Positions 50,835 through 59,100 of a DNA stretch of 64,000 nt are shown in pieces. Below the pieces are notes generated by a model, which saw only the letters and a list, made by a program, of their open reading frames with translations, was not told the origin of the DNA and searched no databases. Both the position numbers and the translations under genes were made by a program. Position 1 is the first letter of the stretch, and every line of letters begins with the position of its first letter. The DNA is taken from NCBI RefSeq assembly GCF_014837165.1, contig NZ_JACSPM010000001.1:215618-279617 (forward strand). Direction: 5' to 3'. The stretch comes from Microbacterium gallinarum. GTDB lineage: Bacteria > Actinomycetota > Actinomycetes > Actinomycetales > Microbacteriaceae.

Positions 50835-51041
50835 TCAGACGCGAAGCGTCTCGTGGCGCACGACGACCCAGCCCTTGGGCACCGACAGGCGGTCGGTGTG
50901 GATCGCGCACAGGTCGTGCGCGTGCGGATCGCCCTCTCCGCCGAGGGGTCCGAGGGCGGCCATCTGGTCGCCGTAGTCGTAGGTCAGCGTCGATACGGCC
51001 TCGCGGGCGCATCCGACCTTGGAGCAGAGTCTCTCGCGCAT
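50835..51041 (-). CDS. DUF3499 protein
   Basis: 68 aa. CSKVGC (residues 6-11) and LCAIH near 45-49 look like a small zinc-binding site. DUF3499 (mycobacterial Rv3258c) is conserved in actinobacteria next to an Rv3259-type protein, as here; function unknown. The ATG is 7 bp after TAGTGT. Confidence 0.85.
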   Translation of the reverse strand: MRERLCSKVGCAREAVSTLTYDYGDQMAALGPLGGEGDPHAHDLCAIHTDRLSVPKGWVVVRHETLRV

Positions 51042-51048
51042 CGGCACG

Positions 51049-51054
51049 ACACTA
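51049..51054 (-). promoter_or_regulatory. -10 hexamer, leaderless DUF3499 transcript
   Basis: TAGTGT, 7 bp before the ATG. Confidence 0.5.
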
Positions 51055-51126
51055 TCCACCGGAGGGCGACGGGACGGGATGCCGCGCCCGGCGCACGCGG
51101 ATCGGCCGATCATCCGGCCCCGAGCC

Positions 51127-51132
51127 TAGGAT
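51127..51132 (+). promoter_or_regulatory. -10 hexamer, leaderless transcript
   Basis: TAGGAT, 6 bp before the ATG of the Rv3259-type gene. Confidence 0.5.
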
Positions 51133-51138
51133 GGACGC

Positions 51139-51579
51139 ATGGCGTGGCGGCGTACCCGGAGCACCGAGACCGCCCGTCGACGCGCCCCGCGACACGGCCG
51201 TCACGGACGCGAGGGGCGCAGCCCGGTCGTGAGGCCGCCGCTCCCCCCGCTCGACACGCGCGTCGAGCGCTTCGACCTCGCCGTCGGCACGGCGGCGGAG
51301 TTCCTCCGCTCGGCCTGGCCCGAGCTGCGCGAGGTGAGCTTCGAGATCGCCGACATGCCGCAGGCGGCCGACGAGGATGGCATCCCGCGGTGGACGGTCC
51401 TCTCGGACGCGAAGCGCATCATCGTCTATCGGCTTCCGATCGAGCGGCTCAGCCACCTGCACCGCGACGATGAGCTCCACCGGCGGATGATGGTCGAGAG
51501 CTGCGTGTTCCGCGCGGCCGCCGAGTATCTCGACCGCGACCCGTGGGACCTCGGCCCCGAGCGGTTCCGCTTCCTCTGA
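51139..51579 (+). CDS. Metallopeptidase-family-like protein (Rv3259 type), no HEXXH
   Basis: 146 aa. A basic N-terminus (MAWRRTRSTETARRRAPRHG) is followed by a domain (LDTRVERFDLAVGTAAEFLRSAWPELREVSFEIADMP..) and the conserved C-terminal LHRRMMVESCVFRAAAEYLDRDPWDLGPERFRF. Annotated relatives are called metallopeptidase family proteins, yet the HEXXH zinc motif is absent; HRRMMVE occupies its likely place. If the zincin fold is right, the protein may be non-catalytic. Divergent from DUF3499. Confidence 0.75.
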   Translation: MAWRRTRSTETARRRAPRHGRHGREGRSPVVRPPLPPLDTRVERFDLAVGTAAEFLRSAWPELREVSFEIADMPQAADEDGIPRWTVLSDAKRIIVYRLPIERLSHLHRDDELHRRMMVESCVFRAAAEYLDRDPWDLGPERFRFL

Positions 51580-51589
51580 GCGAGCGCTC

Positions 51590-53008
51590 CTACGGGTAGA
51601 CGACGATCTCGGGGGACGCGGCATCCGCCGGCCATACCGGAATGCCCGCGAGCGCGCCGTTGCCGGTCAGCGAGAGCCCCGCGCGCACCTCGCTGGTGCC
51701 GGGATCGAGCACGTAGACCGTCCGCGTGGACAGACGGGCGGTCATGCTCCCGTTCGCGGGGACGGCGAGCTCGAGTCGATACGAGCCGTCGGCGGACGTC
51801 ACCGACACCTCGGCGGGCTCGTCGCCGGGGTTGACAAGCGTCAGCGCGGGCGGCGGGCCGGACGGCACCGCGAACAGGCTCGGCACGCTGATGAGCGGCG
51901 ACGGGGTGTACCAGGCGAAGTCGTCCCCCTCCTCGAACCCGGTCGCCTGCCACACCGCCGAGACCAGTGGCGTGTCGGCGGTCACCTCGACCGTGTAGGT
52001 GCCCCGCGCGAGACCGCCGAGGTCGACCTCGACCGGCTCTCCGGCGGTGAGCGGGACGTCGTCGGGCTCGAGGGACGGTTCGTCGCGCCCGGTGGCCGTG
52101 ACCGTGATCTTCGCAGTCGCGTCGGCGGAGGGCGACAGAATGCGCAGCACGGTCGCGGCATCGGAGGCGCCCTCGGCCCCCGGGTTGCGTGTGACCGCGA
52201 CGCCGGTGATCGTCTGGACCGCCTGCGGCTCGGCCACCACGCCGACCTGGTCCACGCCGCCGGGAGTCAGGGTGCGCGTGATACTCGCCTGCAGCGAGGC
52301 GTGGACGGCCGCCCCGACGGCCGATACGCGCACGACGGGGCTGGCCTCGCCGATCAGCAGGCCGGCCAGCGCGACGACGCGCTGCTCGCCGGCGGGAACG
52401 ACGAGGTCGGTGCCGCCCGGCGGCGTCGTCGGACCTTCGGCGCCGTACACCGTGAGCTGCACGCGGGCGGGGACGACGCCGGGATTGGCGAGCAGGACGA
52501 GGTCGGACGCGCCGGTCTCACCGGAGCCGCCCACCAGCCACGACTCCAGCAGGGGCGGCCGGCACGCCGAGGCCGCGTAGCCGGCGAGGTCGTCGTCGGT
52601 CGCCGTCGCGGAGCCGGCCGCCGCCAGGTCGACGCGCTCCCGCTCGCGCGGCGGAGCGGTGAAGACCGTGGGTCCGTCGCCCTCCGGCAGGCCGGGTACG
52701 TCCAGCACCTGCTCCTGCGGATCCTGGGCGCCTTCACTGACGCCGCTCGTGAGGACCTGTCGCTTCGCGAGCGAGATCGCGTCGACGTCCGCGCTGTCGC
52801 GGCCGACGGAGAGCAGCCCGCCGTCGCATGACACGACAGATGCCGAGGGAGCGGGCAGCGTCGAGATGCTCAGCGGCTCGCGCGTGAGCGTCGGCCAGGG
52901 AACGGAGACCGCGGTCACGACGGCCACCGCGGCGAGAGCCGAGACGGCGGTACCGGCCAGCAGCCGTGTGCTGGTGGTCGCCCAGCGGAACACGCGGCGA
53001 TCGCTCAT
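51590..53008 (-). CDS. DUF5719 secreted/membrane-anchored protein
   Basis: 472 aa. One N-terminal transmembrane anchor (about residues 12-34) followed by an extracytoplasmic beta-rich region of repeated immunoglobulin-like modules (LLANPGVVPARVQLTVYGAEGP.., ..TLVNPGDEPAEVSVTSADGSYRL). DUF5719 proteins are encoded beside a large glycosyltransferase in Microbacteriaceae; overlap here is 4 bp. Probably assists export or assembly of the glycan made by that enzyme (inference). Confidence 0.83.
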   Translation of the reverse strand: MSDRRVFRWATTSTRLLAGTAVSALAAVAVVTAVSVPWPTLTREPLSISTLPAPSASVVSCDGGLLSVGRDSADVDAISLAKRQVLTSGVSEGAQDPQEQVLDVPGLPEGDGPTVFTAPPRERERVDLAAAGSATATDDDLAGYAASACRPPLLESWLVGGSGETGASDLVLLANPGVVPARVQLTVYGAEGPTTPPGGTDLVVPAGEQRVVALAGLLIGEASPVVRVSAVGAAVHASLQASITRTLTPGGVDQVGVVAEPQAVQTITGVAVTRNPGAEGASDAATVLRILSPSADATAKITVTATGRDEPSLEPDDVPLTAGEPVEVDLGGLARGTYTVEVTADTPLVSAVWQATGFEEGDDFAWYTPSPLISVPSLFAVPSGPPPALTLVNPGDEPAEVSVTSADGSYRLELAVPANGSMTARLSTRTVYVLDPGTSEVRAGLSLTGNGALAGIPVWPADAASPEIVVYP

Positions 53009-55860
53009 CGGCCCTCCTGCCAGTAGGGTCCGACGACGCGCGGCGTGCGCTTCGCCTCTCGTCGCGAGGCGGCGGTCGGAAGGGCGAGGAGCAGCGCCGC
53101 GGCGAGCACGGCGAGCTGCGTGCCGGCCACGAGGCTCGCCGTGACGTGCACCGCGGCGGGGACCGACGGGCGAGCCGCCACCTCGGTGGTGACGCGCCAC
53201 AGCGTGCCCTTGGCGGTCTCACCGACCGAGTCGAGGGTGTCGCGCTGGTCGAGCGAGGTGGTCACCGAGAGCCGCATCGCGCGCGCTGCGTCGGATTCGG
53301 GCGGCAGCGCGGGCGCGAGCAGGACGAACCCGACGCCGTGACCGGCGAGCTCCGAGACGACGTTCTCGGCGGACGATGTCGCGAGGTCGGCGGCGAGCTC
53401 GGCGATGACGGAGTCGTCGGCCGACGTCTCGGAACGCGTCGAGAGCAGGGTCGTCTGGCCGCCCAGCGTCTCGCCGCCGCCCCACACGACGCGCGCGGAG
53501 ATGCCGGAGACGTTCTGCGGCGTCAGCACGATCGTGCCGACATCCGGGTCGTCGCGGCCCTCGGCGGCCACGTACGCGGGGAGCGTGCTCGCGGGTCCGT
53601 TCGTGAGCAGCGCGGTGCCTCGCGCGAGGGCGGTGAGCGACGGAAGCGCCAGCAGCGCGACCGCGGCGAGCACGACGGCTGCGGCGAGTCCGCGCGCGAT
53701 CGCGAGGCGCGGTGCGAGGCCGGCGTCCAGCGTGACCAGGGCCCCGCCGACGGCACCGAGCCACGCGAGGCTGAGCCCGCAACCCGCCCAGACCGCCACC
53801 GGGATCGACTGCTCGAACGACACGGCGACCCCGACGGCCGCGAACGCCGTGCCGAGCCCGACGGCCGTGAGCGCCAGCAGCACGATGCCCGCGGCCCACC
53901 GCTGCGTGAGCGGGGCCGCGAGCGCGAGGAGCGCGACCGGCGCGGCGAGCAGCGGCACCCACCACGTCGGGAAGCCGGCGGGAACGAAGGTCGTCCAGCC
54001 GGCGAGATCGGAGGTCGGGATGCCTGCCGCCAGCAGGGCGCGACCGGCGGCGTCGGCCGCCACCTGCGGGCCGGCCCACGGCATCCCCGGGTCGGACAGC
54101 AGCCCCCACGCCTCGCCGCGGCGGATCGTGGTCCACACCAGCGGCGCGAAGATCACGATCGACGGCACCACCGCCCAGATCAGGCGCGCGACGCCCCGTC
54201 CGCCGCGCAGGACCACGGCGAGCACGATGGACGCGGCCCACACCACGGCGAAGGCCGGGGCGAGGGAGGGGGCGACCGCCAGGACGGCGGCGAGGAGGAG
54301 GGATGCCGCGCCCGCGCCGGCCCAGGACCGATGCGCGACCGATCCGGCGAGGAAGAGCCAGGGAAGCAGGAGGTGAGCGATGACCGCGGTGGGGCGCCCC
54401 TGTGTCAGGGCGATGAGGAACGTCGGCGAGAGCGCCCACAGTGCGCCGCCGGCCAGACGCAGCATCGATCGGTCGGTGACGCGGGTCGAGGCGAACCATC
54501 CGCCGAGCGCCGCGAGCGGCAGGGCGAGGACCCACAGCACGACGAGGGCGCGCGACGGCTCCCACGGCGAGAGGGACCCGAGCAGGGCGATGACGGCGGC
54601 GAACGGGTCCGCGGGTCCGATCGTGTCGAGGCCCAGCGCGCGCTGACCGAACGCGGCGTCCGCCCACAGCTGCACCACGGTGGTGCGCAGCGGCTGGAGC
54701 GCTCCCCCGCCCAGCACCGGCCATGCCAGCAGCGCAGGGAACGCCGCGACCCCCACCACGAGCGACGCGAGGACGAGCCACGCTCCGCCGCCGGCGAAGA
54801 AGCGCAGCTCACCGCGCCGGTGGGCACCCGCGGGACCGGGGTCCGGTTCGTCGCCGAACCTCTGGCTCAGCTCGTTGCCCGTCGTGCGCAGCGGCTGGAG
54901 CTGCGCCCACGAGACGCGACGGGGTCCGGAGAGGCGGCGGCGCGAGCGCGCCACCGCGGCCTGCCTGACCATGACGAGGATGGCCGCTCCCCATTCGGGC
55001 AGGATGCTGCCCGGCTCTTTGCGCAGCAGATCGACGACGGTCCGCCACAGCGCGAGGGGAAGGATCGAGAGCCACAGGAACGGCACGGCGGCGATGTGCG
55101 CGTAGACGAGGCGCCGGTGCAGCTGCGCGACGCGCGCCGAGAACGTCGCCCGTCGCCGACGCTGGGCCGTCAGCGGCGTCGGCGCTCCGGCGACGCCGTC
55201 TCCGGCGGTGGCCACGATGGCCGTCGGGGCGAGCGATACCCGCGCGCCGGCCAGGCGGGCGCGCACCCCGAGATCGAGACCCTCGTCGGCTCCGGCCAGC
55301 GCGGGGTCGAGCCCTCCGAGTTCGCGCCAGGCGTCGGCGCGCACCAGGAGTCCGCGCACATCCGCGCCGAGCACATCGTCGCGACCGTCGTGCTGCCCCT
55401 GGTCGAGCTCGCCGTCGGCGAAGCCCACAGCGCGGCCGAGGCGCGTCATGCCGACGCCGAGGGACACGATCTCGGAGCGGTCGTCCCAGCGGACGAGCTT
55501 CGGGGCTATGCACGCCACCGACGGCGCGAGCTCGAGGGCGCCGGCGAGCCGGGCGAGCGCGTCGCGTTCGGGTGCGGTGTCCTGCGCGAGGAGCCAGACC
55601 GCGTCGCCGTCCAGCCGCGGAGACACCAGGGCGACTGCAGCCGCATACCCCGTCGACGCGGGGGCGGTCACGACCGACTCGGCGCCGGAGGACGCCGCCA
55701 CCTCGGCGAGGATGTCGTCGCCGCCGCAGAGAACGAGCGTGAGGACATCGACCGGGCGCGTCTGTTCGGCGAGAGCGGCGAGCGTTCGCCGCAGGTGGTA
55801 CGCGGCGGGTGTGCGACCGTCGGGACGCACGACGAGAATGGCGTGGACTCGAGCGGGCAT
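53005..55860 (-). CDS. Large membrane glycosyltransferase family 2 protein
   Basis: 951 aa. The N-terminal GT-A domain (residues about 1-260) has AEQTRPVDVLTLVL, LAQDTAPERDALARLAGALE and an acidic motif EGLDLGVRARLAGARV. Residues about 290-940 carry 12 or more transmembrane helices with extracytoplasmic loops. Such fusions are typical of envelope polysaccharide assembly in actinobacteria. Upstream of DUF5719 in one operon; the acceptor and sugar are unknown. Confidence 0.85.
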   Translation of the reverse strand: MPARVHAILVVRPDGRTPAAYHLRRTLAALAEQTRPVDVLTLVLCGGDDILAEVAASSGAESVVTAPASTGYAAAVALVSPRLDGDAVWLLAQDTAPERDALARLAGALELAPSVACIAPKLVRWDDRSEIVSLGVGMTRLGRAVGFADGELDQGQHDGRDDVLGADVRGLLVRADAWRELGGLDPALAGADEGLDLGVRARLAGARVSLAPTAIVATAGDGVAGAPTPLTAQRRRRATFSARVAQLHRRLVYAHIAAVPFLWLSILPLALWRTVVDLLRKEPGSILPEWGAAILVMVRQAAVARSRRRLSGPRRVSWAQLQPLRTTGNELSQRFGDEPDPGPAGAHRRGELRFFAGGGAWLVLASLVVGVAAFPALLAWPVLGGGALQPLRTTVVQLWADAAFGQRALGLDTIGPADPFAAVIALLGSLSPWEPSRALVVLWVLALPLAALGGWFASTRVTDRSMLRLAGGALWALSPTFLIALTQGRPTAVIAHLLLPWLFLAGSVAHRSWAGAGAASLLLAAVLAVAPSLAPAFAVVWAASIVLAVVLRGGRGVARLIWAVVPSIVIFAPLVWTTIRRGEAWGLLSDPGMPWAGPQVAADAAGRALLAAGIPTSDLAGWTTFVPAGFPTWWVPLLAAPVALLALAAPLTQRWAAGIVLLALTAVGLGTAFAAVGVAVSFEQSIPVAVWAGCGLSLAWLGAVGGALVTLDAGLAPRLAIARGLAAAVVLAAVALLALPSLTALARGTALLTNGPASTLPAYVAAEGRDDPDVGTIVLTPQNVSGISARVVWGGGETLGGQTTLLSTRSETSADDSVIAELAADLATSSAENVVSELAGHGVGFVLLAPALPPESDAARAMRLSVTTSLDQRDTLDSVGETAKGTLWRVTTEVAARPSVPAAVHVTASLVAGTQLAVLAAALLLALPTAASRREAKRTPRVVGPYWQEGR

Positions 55861-55949
55861 GACCCCGTCAGCCTAAGCGGCCGAGAGGAGCGGTCCGCGA
55901 CGCACGCGCCGCGTCCGCCGGATCGAGGACAGGTCAGCGCCCCGCAGAG

Positions 55950-56273
55950 TCAGGCGCGACGCTTGAGCTTGCGGCGTTCGCGCTCACTCAGGCCGCCCCA
56001 GATGCCGAAGCGCTCGTCGTTCTGCAGCGCGTACTCGAGGCATTCGCCCCGGACGTCGCACGACGCGCAGACGCGTTTGGCGTCGCGGGTCGAGCCGCCC
56101 TTCTCGGGGAAGAACGCTTCGGGATCCGTCTGCGAGCACAGTGCGTCGGTCTGCCACGCGAGGGGATTGTCGTCCTCGCCCTCGACCGGCCGGCGTACGC
56201 CCGGAACCCCGAGCTGCACCGGATCGACGAACCAGTTGTCGGGAACGCCTGAACGGTATTGCGATGCCGTCAT
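55950..56273 (-). CDS. whiB2: WhiB2/WhmD-type Fe-S regulator
   Basis: 107 aa. Cluster cysteines C46, C69, C72 and C78, then GIWGG and ERRKLKRRA. WhiB2 governs septation and cell division in mycobacteria and streptomycetes. An in-frame ATG 27 codons upstream exists, but the -35/-10 promoter lies across that segment, so the ATG at MTASQYR was chosen. Gene order (DUF3499, Rv3259, whiB2, manA) resembles mycobacteria. Confidence 0.92.
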   Translation of the reverse strand: MTASQYRSGVPDNWFVDPVQLGVPGVRRPVEGEDDNPLAWQTDALCSQTDPEAFFPEKGGSTRDAKRVCASCDVRGECLEYALQNDERFGIWGGLSERERRKLKRRA

Positions 56274-56325
56274 CTCGTTCTTCCCCCCGGGAAATCCCCC
56301 TGCACGCGGTGTGCGTGTACGAGTA

Positions 56326-56354
56326 ATTACACCCGTGTAGTTCACCGAGGTCAA
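56326..56354 (-). promoter_or_regulatory. Sigma-70-type promoter of whiB2
   Basis: TTGACC (complement of 56349-56354), 17-bp spacer, TGTAAT (complement of 56326-56331). It places transcription start about 45 bases before the chosen ATG and rules out the longer reading frame. Confidence 0.75.
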
Positions 56355-56440
56355 GTCGCAGATACTAAAGCCTCAAGTCCGTCTTGAACTTTTGCGACGC
56401 GCCGACGGCGTGTCGCACTTCATAACGGTCGGATGAGAAC

Positions 56441-57619
56441 TCACCCCCGGCGGCTTCGGCCGACGCGAACCTCCCCCGGTGCGGCGAGGAACAGCTCGCC
56501 GTCTCCGGTGACGCGCACGGACCGTTCGTCGGGCGTGACGAACGCCGCCTGCCCGGGGCGCAGCGTGAGCGACGCACCGGAGGACGTTCCCGCCACGACG
56601 AGCTCACCCGAGGTGGCCAACGCGATCGCCGGACCGCCTACCGTGACATGCCGCTCATCGGCGGCCGCCTGCACCCGGTCCAGGGAGAAGTCGGCCACCG
56701 GGACGTCGAAGCGATCGACGCCATCAGCCACGCGCCGCGGGCGGACGATGTCCACTGCACCCGGCCGCGGGTCGACGACGGTCATCAGTTCGGCGACGTC
56801 GATGTGCTTCGGAGTCAGGCCACCCCGCACGACGTTGTCACTCGCGGCCATGATCTCGACGCCAAGACCGCTGAGATAGGCGTGAAGCACCCCTGCGGGC
56901 ACGAACAGGCCCTCACCCTGCCGAAGGGTGATCCGGTTCATGAGGAGCGCCACGACGATCCCCGGGTCGCCGGCGAATTGAGCGTCCATCGCGCGGACGA
57001 GCTCGAGTTCGGCTGCGAATTCCTCCGAGTCCGCCGCTGTCGCCGCGTCGATGACCGCGCGCACGTCGGGCGCCGCCTCATCGGTCAGCACCCAGCCGAG
57101 CACACCGGCCAGCGAATCGTCCGCCGCCGCCAGGCGCTCGGCGAGGGGGCGGGCTCCGGGTCCGAGCACGTCGATCAGCCGGCGGGTGGCGGCGAGGTCG
57201 CGCAGTCCCGCGAGCGCGTGGAACTCTTCGCTCACCGCGACGATCAGCTCGGGCTTGTGGTTGGCGTCGCGGTACGTGCGGTCCGCGGCATCCCGGGGAA
57301 TGCCGGCGTCCTCCTCCCGCGCGAATCCCGCTGCGGCCTGCGTCTTGGACGGGTGGGCCTGGATCGAGAGAGGGGATGCCGCGGCCAGCAGCTTGAGGAG
57401 ATAGGGGAGCTGCGCCGGAGATCCGACCGCGGCTCCGTCCTGGGCGAGCCAGGCGTCGAGGGTGCGGCCGTCCGCGGTCACCGCGGGGTCGGCCGGATGG
57501 TCGCCGAACCACACCTCCGCCTCCGGTCCGCCGGACGGCGCGCGGCCGACCAGGTCGGGGATGAGGGTCGTCGATCCCCAGGCGTACGCCCGCGGGTCGT
57601 TCGTCAACGGAACGAGCAT
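56441..57619 (-). CDS. manA: Mannose-6-phosphate isomerase, class I
   Basis: 392 aa, normal length. Interconverts mannose 6-phosphate and fructose 6-phosphate, supplying GDP-mannose. Zinc ligands are in SIQAHPSK (near residue 98), NHKPEL and GGLTPKHIDV. The ATG is 6 bp after TACGCT. Its product feeds envelope glycan synthesis by neighbouring genes. Confidence 0.94.
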   Translation of the reverse strand: MLVPLTNDPRAYAWGSTTLIPDLVGRAPSGGPEAEVWFGDHPADPAVTADGRTLDAWLAQDGAAVGSPAQLPYLLKLLAAASPLSIQAHPSKTQAAAGFAREEDAGIPRDAADRTYRDANHKPELIVAVSEEFHALAGLRDLAATRRLIDVLGPGARPLAERLAAADDSLAGVLGWVLTDEAAPDVRAVIDAATAADSEEFAAELELVRAMDAQFAGDPGIVVALLMNRITLRQGEGLFVPAGVLHAYLSGLGVEIMAASDNVVRGGLTPKHIDVAELMTVVDPRPGAVDIVRPRRVADGVDRFDVPVADFSLDRVQAAADERHVTVGGPAIALATSGELVVAGTSSGASLTLRPGQAAFVTPDERSVRVTGDGELFLAAPGEVRVGRSRRG

Positions 57620-57625
57620 GGATCC

Positions 57626-57631
57626 AGCGTA
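57626..57631 (-). promoter_or_regulatory. -10 hexamer, leaderless manA transcript
   Basis: TACGCT, 6 bp before the ATG. Confidence 0.5.
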
Positions 57632-57685
57632 GACGGCGTGCTTGCGACGGCCTGCTCCTGGCGGGGTCCCGCACGGGGTCGGGGG

Positions 57686-57691
57686 TAGCCT
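57686..57691 (+). promoter_or_regulatory. -10 hexamer, leaderless transcript
   Basis: TAGCCT, 8 bp before the ATG of the first O-antigen-ligase-type gene. Confidence 0.45.
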
Positions 57692-57699
57692 GTGATGCG

Positions 57700-59100
57700 A
57701 TGGCCGTCCACTCGAAGCACCCCGCGGCGGCGCCGCCGGCTCCCCCGGTCCGTGAGAAGACGGGGCACCTCATGCTGCGCGGATGGTGCATCTTCGTGAT
57801 GCTCATGTCGCTGTCGGGCACGGCCTGGGTGCATGCGTTCGGAGAGCTGACCGCTGCGGTCATCACGATCGCGGGCGGCATCCTGTCGGTCATCCTGTGG
57901 TTCGTCATCCGCCCGCCGGTGCACTGGCCGCGCCTGCCGTGGTTCGTCGTGGCCTACGTCGCGTGGGCGACGCTCTCGCTCATCTGGTCCGCCTGGCCCC
58001 AGACGACGGCGCTCACCCTTCTGCTGCTGTGGATCACGACCATCCAGGCGCTCTTCATCGGGAGCGTGCTCACCTGGCGCGAGCTCGTGAGGGCCGCGGC
58101 ATCCGCTCTCAAATGGGTGATCGCACTGTCGATCCTGTTCGAGCTGTGGGTGTCGGTCTTCGTGCAGGCGCCGGTCCTGCCGGGCTTCGTCGTGGGTACG
58201 GCCGACGACCCCATCGAGTACTGGTCGCGCAACAACCTCTTCGACTGGGGCGCGCGCATCCAGGGGATCATGGGCAACGCCAACCTGCTCGGTCCCGTCG
58301 CGCTGCTGGCGATCATCGTGTTCGCGATCCGCATCGCCGCGAGGGCGCCGCGCCGGGCACTGCTGTGGGCCTGGATCGCCGTGTCCGCCTACCTCTTCTA
58401 CCGCGCCTCGTCTGCGACCGCCTACGTCGCCGCCGCAGGCGTTCTCGTGGTTCTGGCCACCGTCCTGCTGATGCGGCGTGCGCGGCGGCCGGGCGAGCGG
58501 ACGCGCTATTACCTCGGCTACGCCGTCGTCGGGATCGGCGGACTGGCTGCGCTGTTCTTCTTCCGCACCACGATCTTCAGCGCCCTGGGCCGCGACTCCG
58601 ACCTCACCGGACGCGAGACGATCTGGGAGAAGGTGCTCGAGCGTGCGTCCGAGCGCCCGTGGATCGGCTGGGGCTACGCGACGCCCTGGGCGCCGTGGGA
58701 CCCTGCATTCGACGGCTGGATCATCGACCACGGCCAGACCGTGCTGCAGGCCCACAACATGTGGGTGGACATCCGGATGCAGCTGGGCATCGTCGGCGTC
58801 GTCCTGCTCGGTCTGCTCTACCTCGCCTTCGTCTGGCGCTCCTGGTTCTTCGCTGTCGACCGGCCGCGCTGGGACCTGCGCGACGACCGCCCGTACTCGT
58901 CGCTCACCCTTCTGCCGACGCTGGTCGGGGCGATCGTGCTGGTGCAGGGACTCGCGGAGTCCTCTCCCCTCCTGCTGTGGGGATGGCTGTTCGTGGTGAT
59001 GCTCGGCTCCAAGATCAAGCAGTCGCCGCACGTCGGCGAAGGCCCCGCCGAGCAGAGTGCCGCGATCGAGCGCGGCGAACCCGAGAAGCAGGAGCCGTGA
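57700..59100 (+). CDS. O-antigen ligase/polymerase family protein, first copy
   Basis: 466 aa with about 10-11 transmembrane helices and the Wzy_C/WaaL region (large loop with GRETIWEKVLERASERPWIGWGYATPW, followed by QAHNMWVDIRMQLGIVGV). Members polymerise glycan repeat units or ligate glycans at the outer face of the membrane. Heads a four-gene operon with a second family member and two galactofuranosyltransferase-like genes. Overlaps the next gene by GTGA. Confidence 0.9.
   Translation: MAVHSKHPAAAPPAPPVREKTGHLMLRGWCIFVMLMSLSGTAWVHAFGELTAAVITIAGGILSVILWFVIRPPVHWPRLPWFVVAYVAWATLSLIWSAWPQTTALTLLLLWITTIQALFIGSVLTWRELVRAAASALKWVIALSILFELWVSVFVQAPVLPGFVVGTADDPIEYWSRNNLFDWGARIQGIMGNANLLGPVALLAIIVFAIRIAARAPRRALLWAWIAVSAYLFYRASSATAYVAAAGVLVVLATVLLMRRARRPGERTRYYLGYAVVGIGGLAALFFFRTTIFSALGRDSDLTGRETIWEKVLERASERPWIGWGYATPWAPWDPAFDGWIIDHGQTVLQAHNMWVDIRMQLGIVGVVLLGLLYLAFVWRSWFFAVDRPRWDLRDDRPYSSLTLLPTLVGAIVLVQGLAESSPLLLWGWLFVVMLGSKIKQSPHVGEGPAEQSAAIERGEPEKQEP

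Noticed and set aside
56274-56354. Longer start for whiB2 (27 extra codons)
   Set aside because: The -35/-10 promoter falls inside this stretch and the WhiB relatives do not need it.
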